This document shows, in pieces, positions 18,763-30,600 of a DNA stretch of 64,000 bases (its first letter is position 1; each line of letters opens with the position of its first letter). This stretch comes from Macrostomum hystrix. Taxonomy: Eukaryota > Platyhelminthes > Macrostomidae. The stretch spans positions 19,316,001-19,380,000 of the forward strand of contig CATNEN010000038.1 of assembly GCA_950097015.1 (NCBI GenBank), in the 5' to 3' direction. The notes under the pieces were generated by a model, which saw only the letters and a list, made by a program, of their open reading frames with translations, was not told the DNA's origin and made no database searches. Made by a program: the position numbers and the translations under genes.

Positions 18763-19765
18763 CTGAAAGTTAGAAGTAGTCCGAATGACAGGGGACCTGT
18801 GTTGAAAATTCTTTCTCTTCTCTTCAGTGGGAGAGGCTAAGCCTCTGTATATTTTAGCAAAGCACTGTACGCCAGCCTCTCTCTTTCTTCTATCCCAGGC
18901 TGGCTGGAGAGAAATATCGACTGGAGAGACAGTCTAGGGGTTTGGGCTGTGTACATTCACGGCTTGAAATACAATGTACAGTCTGGGGCTTCGGCGCCCG
19001 GGGAAGGGAGGGGGTGGCTGTAATAAAATTTGGCCCGCAGAGTGGCGGAGGGGAGTTGGGGTGGCTGTCCTCGGAAAACAAAAAGTGACTCACTTTGAGA
19101 TGATGCAGCTTTGCTCTGGATTGAGTAGAGATGTTCAAAATTGACAGCATTGTTGGAAAACATGTAAAGTGTAAGTGGATCAAATTTGGAGAAAATCTGA
19201 CAAAGTGGGGCGACGATATGTCGAATTGAGTGATATTTTTACGATTTTTGAGCAGTTTTTTGCACTTTTGAGCAGGAAGGAAATGATTTTTCGGGAATTT
19301 GAGTAGCCTATTGCACTCAGCGTAGGTGGTTTTAGGTATGTGCAAAGTTTGGTGCGATTTGGTTGAGCGGTTTCGGCGTCTATAAAGACAAAAGGTTGCA
19401 CACAGACAGACAGACAGACAGACAGAGTTTTCACTTTTATATATATAGATTGCTTACTTCGTCAACTGCAATATGCTTTTGATTATTAATCAACACATGT
19501 TATTATTTTTAATTTACCCTATTAGGCCCTATAGCAGATATGAAACACTAGTGGGCCTAACAATAGTTATTCTACTGTAGGCAGGCATAGTAGGCAGTAG
19601 CAAATTGCAGATTTCCTTGGAGTAAGACACTTTTCAAATACTCAAACTAATTGAATCAGTCTTTTATTTAAATCATTTAAGCAACATTAGGGCCTAATAT
19701 ATCTATTCCATTCAAGCCTCCAGTGGATCAGAAGATTCCCCAATTAAACATGTTTTTTAATAGGC

Positions 19766-20449
19766 AGAGCTTATTCCCACGGTCCCGTGCCGATAATTTC
19801 AATTTTATCCACACGGATCCGTGCCGATAATTTTCTGCTTATCCACATGGCAGCTTGTATGAATAGGTCTAAAACTCTTTATATAAATATGCCGTGCCAT
19901 TAATTTCAATTTTATCCACACGGTTCTGTTCTTTAAAACGAGGCCCTTTCGGGTTTGAACGTTTTGTTGAACCCTCGAGCCAATAGATCGACAAATTTGA
20001 CAGTGTGTTACGACTTACGACAGTGTTCTACATTTGACCTACACATTCATTAACCGACATTAATGTCATCCTTTTTGATTATTGTAATAACAACTTACTA
20101 AATCTTTTGTCATCGTTACGTGTTTTCATTCGAATTGTATTGACTTAAAAAAGTAAGAAGTCTATCTAAGAAAATCATACGAGTCAACCAGCAGAATTCT
20201 AGTCAGCACAGCACCAAACTCGTCACACATATTATAAATCATTTTTATTCTTTTACACTATGCATTTATAGTGTACACTATACACTATACTCTGAAGCAA
20301 AAGCCTTATGCTCAGAGAAGAATAGGTAGGGACTTGAAAGTAGACCTATTCATACAAGCTGCCATGTGGATAAGCAGAAAATTATTGGCACGGATCCGTG
20401 TGGATAAAATTGAAATTATCGGCACGGGACCGTGGGAATAAGCACTTCC
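19766..20449. mobile_element. Foldback element with about 100-bp inverted arms
   Basis: The left arm from 19769 (GCTTATTCCCACGGTCCCGT...) to about 19872 is repeated almost perfectly in inverted orientation at about 20340-20443. TTTTTAATAGGC flanks the element directly at 19754-19765 and 20450-20461, a likely 12-bp target duplication. Arms contain the palindrome CACGGATCCGTG, and a third, diverged copy of the arm motif lies inside near 19895-19930. There is no coding capacity. Long arms with a 9-12 bp duplication resemble Mutator-type non-autonomous elements; that assignment is an inference. Confidence 0.8.
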
Positions 20450-20461
20450 TTTTTAATAGGC

Positions 20462-21669
20462 CTATCTGATACTGACTTTCTATCTAATAGGCCTATTCAC
20501 ACAGAAACTCCCTTTATTTCCTCTTTCCAATAGGATTTATACAACTTTACTTAGGTATACAACAGCTCAAATTAACTAAATAACACTTTAATACTTCTGA
20601 ATGAACGCAAGTATGCCCTCCTATTATAAGTCAAACCATATGCAGGCCTACTATGTATTTTATTGTAAAACACAGTTAGGCTGTTAGGGAACCTAAAGTT
20701 AGTTTTACAAGTTGTAGTACAATCATAGATGTAACTGTTATGGCAATTGTGCAATTATTCCAGAAGTTTTCTAGAAACTTCTTTTGTTTGTTATAATGCA
20801 TGAGTTTATTTGTTTATTACAGAATCTTCTCGACCCTTCTCTCAGGTGTGCGCAAGCCATGTATGGTATCCTTCTGGAAAGTTCTCCCACTCATGCTTCT
20901 GCCTATAAATAGAAGCTCCACACAGAGTCATAACCGAAACTTATTTGGGGTTCTCCTGCTACTATTGTTTGCCTGGACAAATGCATGCTTCAAACAAATC
21001 TGTTGCTGAATGCTTGTTATCAGTGTGCATCCATTTCAACTATAGGGCCCCCTAACTCTACTACACTGAGCCTCTGCAATGATATTCCAAGAATATTGTA
21101 GCCCTTATAATTTGTACTTGGCTTTTTTATCTTTTTTAAATGACTGACAAAGGTCAAGTTACTTAGGACATAACATATTGACATATTATATATAATTTAC
21201 TTTATTGTGTGGCCAATTAAATAGAAAATCTTAATGTAGTTTTAGGCTTTTTCTGTAAAAGTTAAGCAATTATAACTAAAAATTTAGGATACTTAATCAG
21301 TACTGATATCAAAACTGAAAGCTAATTCGGTTAACATATCACATTATGCAATTGCTATATTAGCCAATGCTAAAAACTTTTTTACCTAGTTTTTAAAGTC
21401 AATTTTCAAAACTCTCTCTAGAACTATGCTACTAAAAATGCCAATAAAATATAATGTGCCCTAATCTATTTAGACACCTTTGTTATAATCTTAGTGCATT
21501 TTTTTTCTGATGCCTATTGAAAAAAGTACACATTTGGCTACCATATGGATACTTACATTTTTAACACTTTTAATTTTAAATATTCGATTCTAGCTTTGCA
21601 ATTAACTAACTGATCATTGAATTAATTTGTTAAACTGTGACTTCATCTGTTTTAATAAAAAAACTGAGA
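20462..21669. other. AT-rich intergenic DNA upstream of KNTC1
   Basis: No gene is recognised; short open frames here have no recognisable domains. The segment should include the KNTC1 promoter and 5' UTR. Confidence 0.4.
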
Positions 21670-24600
21670 ATGCCTGAGTCATTAGTGACCCAGCCGCAGC
21701 AGCAACCACAGCAGTATTGCTTCTCAACTGAGCAGCACTTCAACCAATTGGATGCAGCCTCAGCGGCTAAGCGTATCATAATGCGAAGCGAAGCCTGTTT
21801 AATAGCTTTCACTTCAAATGGCTGCTTGGTGCGATTTGAACGATCCAATTCTTCATCGGCTGCTAGAGATCGAAATAGCGGCATCGGAGCTGGCTGGCGC
21901 GAGATTCTCCGCCTGCCGGCCATGAACTTTGATGCCTGCCTAGTGGCAGATTCTCAGGCCGCAGATGAGCGTTTAGTTGTATGGCTGTCTGGCTCACTGC
22001 GAGTTTACAATATTGATAGCCTGGAGTGCAGCAGTTTCTCTGTCCGCGGCCTGCCAGCGGGTGTCGACGAAATCTCATCGTCTGGAATCGGCCAGCCGCG
22101 TCTAGTTAAAATATTGCAGATCTCTAGCGATGAGATGCTGCTAATTACCAGTTTAGCTTCTAGTGGAATTGCTGGTAATTTCGGCCTATGATTGTTAGCC
22201 AATTGTTGACTTAATAAAAATTTCGCCTGAAGTTGATTAACCTGTTGATTAAATAAGACCAGTTAACAGCAATGATGTCTGGCCAATTAACTTATGGTGT
22301 AGTCTATGGTTCATATATTAGTAATGGAGAGGTTTTAGCCTAGTGGTTAGGGCGTCGGACTCACGACTTGAAGGTCGTTGGTTCGATTCCCGACTCCACT
22401 GAAACCATTTATGTCCTTTAGCAAGACACTTAACTCTGCATTGCTTCAGTTCACGCAGCTGTTAAATGGGTAGCAGAATTAGCTGGGATAATTGAAGGTG
22501 GGTGTGGCGTCCCCCCAGTCCATGGACTGAACAGCTGTACGCAGTCTTCAGATGCGCCGCGCAATAGCTGCGGCTGTGCTCTCGGCTGCACATCTGGCCC
22601 GATTAGGACCAGATGTAATAAGAGATGTAATAGATGCAATAATACAGATGTAATAAATTATTATTAATTATTATTATTACTAGTCAATAAACAAAGACCG
22701 GATTATAGCCTTGGTCGCGTACCAATTTTTTAACAAAGACCATTTATTGATAATTATTAGAGGGCTGTGGACAGTTGCACACATCATTTTGGTGACACTA
22801 GAGATTAGACTCGCAGCCAGCGAGGAGGCAATTCTGTCCTTTCTGATGACTCCTAAGCACGCACACAAGTTGGAGCTTCATCTGTCCCAACTTTCTCCTC
22901 GTAAGGCAGTGTACATTCTCATTGTGCCTTGGAGGTTGGCCCTCAGGACCGTAAATTGTACCACAAGCCACCAAGCCTTTCTCCTTGCGGCTGCGCCCCA
23001 AATGAATGTGGCCTCTACGCCGAATCGAACTCAGGGACCTTGGTGCGATAGGCAGACGAGTTAGGACGGTCTGCAACTCATCCACCGATAACAAAGACCA
23101 TAGTCCATGGCCGACGAGCTTGCAAATGAACAAAGACCAGTTTATATTATAGATTAAATTTACGGCCAATCAGCGGAAACCATAGTCTATGACTCAATGG
23201 CCAACGTTAATTAACAAGCCTAAACTCACTGCATCAATAAAACCAACCAACCTAACAAAGACCTTAAATTGCCTCCAATACACTCGTAGCAGGCGCGTCA
23301 CACCCGGTGTGCATTAGTCACCTGCGCCTACCACCTGAATCAGTTTGGTCGGACACGCCCGAGTTAAGCGCCAGCACCCTGGCTTGCCTCGGCCTACCAG
23401 TTGCTCCACAGAGCCTTCTCCGCCTTCAATTCGACAGTCGTCAGGCCTGCCTGCACTGTCTGACAGCCGACGGACGAATTTTAACCGTAGACTGTCTGGC
23501 CGGTTGGCTAATTGATTCCGTTGCTGCTCCTAGAGGTACTAGCGATATTTTATTGCTTCGCTGTCACCCGGAGGCTTCAATACTAGCTCTGGCCAGCAGT
23601 CGCAGTGTGGCCTTATTGGAATATCCTTCTTGTAGACGATTGCATCGTTTAACACTGCCAGTAGCCTTGACCGATGCTCGCCTATTGGCTTGTCGTCCTA
23701 CTACTGCTAGTAGTAGTGCTAATAACAATCGCAAATCTCAACAGCCAGAAATATTCGTCTGGGGCTGCGGCACCCAGGTTTATCGGCTGCGCGAGACTTC
23801 ACCAGGGCAGCAGTATCAACGCCTGCTAGATTCTCTGGCATTCGATGAAGCCGAACAATGCGCCAAACGATACGGCCTACCCATGGACCGGCTGTACTAT
23901 GCCAAGTGTCGCCATCTGTTAGAGGATGGCGCTGATAATTATACTACTGCTAGTACTAGTAGTAGCGTTAGTAATGGTCGAATTTCGGACGAATCTCTGT
24001 CTGAACTGGTGACATGCCTTCATCGACTGCCGTTCTCAACAGACGATGAGTACCTGCTTCTACTTACCAGCTGTCTGAAAGGTGAGTGATAATCTAAAAA
24101 GTCAGTATTAAAAATGTGAGCAGAATATATATATGTAAGTGACGCAATTAGATTATGATAATAGATTAGTGATAATCTCTTCATTGGATAATGAAGTGAA
24201 TCATTAGAGAGGATGATTATGACCAATAAAAATAAACATGGGGGAATGATAATGACCAATACAAATGAACATTGGGGGAGAATGACAATGACCAGTGAAA
24301 TGAACATTGGGGGGAGAATGACAATGACCAGTGAAATGAACATTGGGGGGAGAATGACAATGACCAATGAAATCAATATTGGGGGAGAATGACAATGACC
24401 AATGAAATCAATATTGGGGGAGAATGACAATGACGAATGAAATGAACATTGGGGAGAAGGATAATGAGCAATACAAATGAACATGGGGAGAATGACAATG
24501 ACCAATACAAATGAACATTGGGGAGAAGGATAATGACCAATACAAATGAACATTGGGAGAAGGATAATGACCAATACAAATGAACATGGGGGAGAATGAC

Positions 24601-27600
24601 AATGACCAATAAAATGAACATTGGGGGAGAATGACAATGACCAATACAAATGAACATGGGGGAGAATGACAATGACCAATAAAATGAACATTGGGGGAGA
24701 ATGACAATGACCAATAAAATGAACATGGGGGAGAATGACAATGACCAATAAAATGAACATTGGGGGAGAATGACAATGAGGAATACAAATGAACATTGGG
24801 GGAGAATGACAATCAGGAATACAAATGAACATTGGGGGAGAATGACAATCAGGAATACAAATGAACATTGGGGGAGAATGACAATCAGGAATACAAATGA
24901 ACATTGAATCGCGACTGCTTAATCAGTGAACTCAAAGTCAAAAGAGTCTCAATATCGCTTTCTTAACTCAGCCGCATGCAACGGCGCCTGTCCCAGCCTT
25001 CTGGAGCAGCTTCTGACCAGCGTGTCCAGTCAGCTGTCTCGCTACTTTTACGATCCAACTGTGTCATCGGCCTCCGTTATCGAACAGCGCAACAACGATG
25101 AAGACGAAGTTCAACAGCGTCAGCGAATCGCCTTCCTAAACCGCTGGTCGCAGGCCAGCGATCTGGCCGCTTCAACTCTGCAACGCCTGCGCGTTTGTCT
25201 GCAACTGATTGGCGCTGATCAGTTCAGCTTGGAAGTCTGGCAATGGTATCAGAAGGTCAACATCTGTTCGTACTTTTGCGACTCCGTTCTGCGTAATAAT
25301 CACGAAGAGGCTGCGGTGCTGTTCGCTAATTATAAGCAGGCCATCTGTCGTCAGTTGGCTGATAGCGGCGAATACCTGCAGCTGGTACTGGACAATCTGC
25401 GCTGCTGCCAGCCTGATGGACTTCTCTCGCGGCCTTGGTGCGCTTGGCTGGCCGAGGCCTTCCTGCCTGCGATGGCCGCCTCGCCTGAGGCTGCTAGATT
25501 TGCTCCTACTGTAAGTGGTTCGATGCCTGGCTGATCCCATCCCCTACCCTGGGATTCAGTGAGTTGCAGTCCCCATCCCCTACCCTAGGATTCGGTGAGT
25601 TGCAATCCCATCCCCTACCCTGGGATTCCGTGAGTTTCAATCCTATCCCCTACCCTGGGATTCCGTGAGTTGCAATCCCATCCCTAACCTGGGATTCGGT
25701 GAGTTGCAATCCCATCCCCTACCCTAGGATTCGGTGAGTTGCAATCCCATCCCCTACCCTAGGATTCGGTGAGTTGTAATCCCATCCCCTACCCTGGGAT
25801 TCCGTAAGTTCCAATTTCATCCCCTACCCTGGGATTCCGTGAGTTGCAATCCCATCCCTAACCTGGGATTCGGTGAGTTGCAACCCCATCCCCTACCTTG
25901 GGATTCGGTGTTTGCGTTTATGTTGTTATGCTATAAATCATCCATAACAGTCGATTTTGGGTCTGTAAAACAAATCTTAATACACATCCCCTCAGATCGC
26001 TGATTGGTTGGAAGACTGCCTAGACGGCCTGCTCCGATTGGACGACTCAGCCGCCGCCAAAGCCGACGCTTGTCGCCAGTTCTTAGCCAATTTATTGCGC
26101 TGCGTTGGCCGGCCAGCCGACGAAATCGGCGAATCGTTCAGTCGGCCACTGGCCCAGCTAGCCACTTCGCTAGACGAGCTGGTGTGCCTGTGCTCACGCT
26201 ATAAGCTCAGGTTGGGCTTGCGGCTCTACAGGCGCATGGAGCGTGCGGACTTGGCCAGGCATATTTTGGATTATATTCTCCTTAGCCAAGATGCTGGCCT
26301 GTTTGGATTGTTTGGAGCCTATCTGCAGGTACGACTGAGGGAGGATGTCTATCCACTCATTTATCCATCGTTATTCTATTCATACTTCCATTCGTTTATC
26401 CACCCATTCATTTTTATCTTTCCATTTCAGCATCTATTCCATTCATTGATCCATCATTTCATTCAATAATCCATCTTTCCATTCATTGATCTATCTTTCC
26501 ATTCATTGATCCATCATTCCATTCATTCATTCATCTATTTTTCCATTCATTGATCCATCATTCCATTCATTGATCCATCATTTCTTTCATTGATCCACCA
26601 TTCCATTTATTGATCCATCATTCCTTTCATTGATCCACCATACCATTTATTGATCCATCATTCCATTTATTGATCCATCATTCCATTCATTGATCCATCA
26701 TTCCTTTCATTCATCTATCTTTCCATTCATTCATCTATCTTTCCATTCATTGATCCATCATTCCATTCATTGATCCATCATTCCATTCATTGATCCATCA
26801 TTCCATTCATTGATCCATCATTCCATTTATTGATCCATCATTCCTTTCATTGATCCATCATTCCATTTATTGATCCATCATTCCATTCATTGATCCATCA
26901 TTCCATTTATTGATCCATCATTCCTTTCATTGATCCAACATTCCATTTATTGATCCATCATTCCATTCATTGATCTATCTTTCCATTCATTGATCCATCA
27001 TTCCATTTATTGATCCATCATTCCTTTCATTGATCCATCATTCCATCTGATTATCTATCAAATTATCACACTTTTCATCCAGCCTTGTTTGTTCTGTTAA
27101 TTGTTGAATTCAAAAATCTATCCATTTAACTATTTACTCCCATAAGCCCCTAATCTAATAATTTACTTCAGGGGTAGGCAAACTTATTTGCTGGCGGGCC
27201 AAAGAGAGAACCTAAAAGACGACAGCGGGCCGCATTGACTGTATAAATATGAGATAGGGGAGAGATAAGACACGGGAGAGATTAGACACGGGAGAGATGA
27301 GACACAAGAGAGATTAGACACGGGAGAGATGAGACACGAGAGCGATGAGACACAGGAGAGATTAGACACGGGAGAGATGAGACACGAGAGAGATGAGACA
27401 CGAGAGAGATGAAACAGGACACTGTAGATGTCAGAAGGGGCAACGGGCCGGATTTGGGAGCTTCGAGGGCCGCATCTGGCCCGCGGGCCGGAGTTTGCCG
27501 ACCCCTGATTTACTTAAACAATCGCGCATTGTCCACCTATTTTACAAACAGGAATGTGGTCTAAACAGCGACGAATTCTATTGCGACTACTGTTCGGCCA

Positions 27601-30600
27601 GGCTGCAAGCTGCCACAGGGCCAGACACCACCACCGCCGCCGCATCAGCCGGTCCATTCGCAGCTCCGGGCTCGTCAGCGGACGCTCTGCACCACACAGG
27701 CGTCAGTCCGCAAGAGGCCGAACGCACCGCTGTCACCGTCCTAGGCCGCATAGTGAACGAAGATGCTAGAATGCGTTGCACTATCATGCTGGCCGAATTA
27801 GCCACCGTGCCCTGGTCTGACGAGGTTCAAGCCGTTGTTGAACAGCACATGGCGCTGCGGCATAGGCCGGATCGAGTAGTACTCCAGCGAGCTGTCACTG
27901 CTGCCAGAACTCAGGCGCTGTTTAAACGGTTGGTTGGTCTGTTTGATCTGCACTGAATCATAGGATTACAAATGACCTAGGATTATTGACGCTTAAAGGG
28001 TCTTATGCTTAAAGTAATGACCCTCTAATGGCTATGAGCGTGAATTTATGACGCTTTAGTGGCCTAGGACTAACGATTCTCTGAGGGTCATTAGCTAGGA
28101 TTAATGACTCTTTGAAGGTCATTAGCTAGGATTATTGGCGCTTTGAAGATGGTTAGCTAGGATTATTGGCGCTTTCAAGGTCATTAGCTAGGATTATTGG
28201 CGCTTTCAAGGTCATGAGCTAGGATTAATGGCGCTTTGAAGATGGTTAGCTAGGATTATTGGCGCTTTGAAGATGGTTAGCTAGGATTAATGACGCTTTG
28301 AGGGTCATGAGCTAGGATTATTGGCGCTTTGAAGATGGTTAGCTAGGATTATTGGCGCTTTGAAGATGGTTAGCTAGGATTATTGGCGCTTTCAAGGTCA
28401 TGAGCTAGGATTAATGACGCTTTGAAGGTCATTAGCTAGGATTAATGACGCTTTGAAGGTCATTAGCTAGGATTAATGACTCTTTGAAGGTCATGGGCTA
28501 GGATTATTGGCGCTTTGAAGATGGTTAGCTAGGATTATTGGCGCTTTGAAGGTCATTAGCTAGGATTATTGGCGCTTTGAAGGTCATTAGCTAGGATTAT
28601 TGGCGCTTTGAAGGTCATTAGCTTGGATTAATGACTCTTTGAAGGTCATAGGCTAGAATTATTGGCGCTTTGAAGATGGTTAGCTAGGATTATTGGCGCT
28701 TTGAAGATGGTTAGCTAGGATTATTGGCGCTTTGAAGGTCATTAGCTAGGATTATTGGCGCTTTGAAGATGGTTAGCTAGGATTATTGGCGCTTTGAAGG
28801 TCGTTAGCTAGGATTATTGGCGCTTTGAAGGTCATTAGCTAGGATTATTGGCGCTTTGAAGGTCATTAGCTAGGATTATTGGCGCTTTGAAGGTCATTAG
28901 CTAGGATTATTGGCGCTTTGAAGGTCATTAGCTAGGATTATTGGCGCTTTGAAGGTCATTAGCTAGGATTAATGACGCTTTGAAGGTCATGAGCTAGGAT
29001 TAATGACGCTTTGAAGGTCATGAGCTAAGATTAGGATTATTGGCGCTTTGAAGATCATTAGCTAGGATTAATGACGCTTTGAGGGTCATTAGCTAGTATT
29101 AATGACGCTTTGAGGGTCATCAGCTAGGATTAATGACGCTTTGAGGGTCATTAGCTAGTATTAATGACGCTTTGAGGGTCATCAGCTAGGATTAATGACG
29201 CTTTGAGGGTCATTAGCTAGTATTAATGACGCTTTGAGGGTCATCAGCTAGGATTAATGACGCTTTGAGGGTCATTAGCTAGTATTAATGACGCTTTGAG
29301 GGTCATGAGCTAGGATTAATGACGCTTTGAGGGTCATGAGCTAGGATTAATGACGCTTTGAGGGTCATTAGCTAGGATTAATGACGCTTTGAGGGTCATA
29401 AGCTAGGATTAATGACGCTTTGAAGGTCATTAGCTAGTATTAATGACGCTTTGAGGGTCATGAGCTAGGATTAATGACGCTTTGAGGGTCATGAGCTAGG
29501 ATTAATGACGCTTTGAGGGTCATAAGCTAGGATTAATGACGCTTTGAAGGTCATGAGCTAGGATTAATGACGCTTTGAAGGTCATGAGCTAGGATTAATG
29601 ACGCTTTGAAGGTCATGAGCTAGGATTAATGACGCTTTGAGGGTGATAAGTTAGTATTAATGAGCAGCTCGCAAACAGTAGGTAGATTAGAAGTTGACTT
29701 CTTTGCGCAGACCCCCCTAGATCTCAAAGTTGACTGGTTGATTAATTTCTGAAATCTAATAATCAGAACGACACTAAAGATACAAGCACATGTACAGGTA
29801 GTATAGGTTGCAGGGGCGCCGCTTATTGATGAGCAAGCCAGCCCTCTTAAACAGAATAAATCAGCGTTAGATAATTGTCTGACAATTTCAGCTACAATAT
29901 CAGGCAGCACAATGCCAGCCAGCAGGATGCTCAGGCTAGGGCAGCACTGCGCGGCCTGTTCTCACAGCTGGCTAGCGGCCGCGTCGCACCGTCGGCTGTG
30001 CGCTCCGACCTATTGCTGTTAACTGACACATTCGGCTTCTCGGCTGCCGACCTAATGACTGTGGCCGTCGATTGCTCGCTGCGTGAGGGTAGCGCTATAA
30101 AGTGAGTTTTACTAGCTTTTTTATATTCATGTTGTAGCCTAGTGGTTAGGACGTGGGACTTAATAATAATGATTGTAGGGGGGCTGCGGGCTATGGCACA
30201 TCATTTGGTGACTGTAGACCTGCAGCCAGCGAGGAGGCAATTCTGCCCATTTCGCTGACTCCTGAGCACACACGCAAACAAATACCGTACGCAAGCATTC
30301 GCTCACGCACAAGCTGTGCTACTGACCCCTGGACGTGGGACTTACGACTTGAAGGTCGGGGGTTCGATTTCCGACTACTGAAAAAAATGGTGTATTTTAG
30401 TGAGACACTTTAACTCTGCATTGCTTGAGTACACCCTGCTGATGGGTAAAATGCGTCTCTCCAATCCATGGTCTAAACAGCCGTACGCAGTCTTCAGATG
30501 CGCCACGCAATAGCTGGTCCCATTGGGCCAGGTGTAATCTATTAATATGTATTAGTGTATTCTTCTATTGTTGCTCAAACGCACCCGCAGAGTGCGCGAC

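Larger units (their letters stand above)
13026..19449 (-). mobile_element. Autonomous Helitron, copy 2 (upstream member of the tandem pair)
   Basis: 6424 bp, offset by exactly 6424 from copy 1; no sequence difference was noticed between the two. The 5' TC is at 19449-19448 and the 3' CTAG at 13029-13026. The host base before TC is A (complement of 19450). With the T at 6601 this gives one A|T target site for the whole 12,848-bp pair. The base before copy 1's TC is the terminal G of copy 2, not a host A. Confidence 0.95.

Noticed and set aside
22336-22400. tRNA gene candidate with A and B boxes
   Set aside because: No tRNA cloverleaf was recognised, and a shared non-tRNA body follows in several copies, so these are SINE heads.
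24020-24904. 294-residue minus-strand frame rich in His, Pro, Phe
   Set aside because: Read-through of the KNTC1 intron 2 satellite on the wrong strand.
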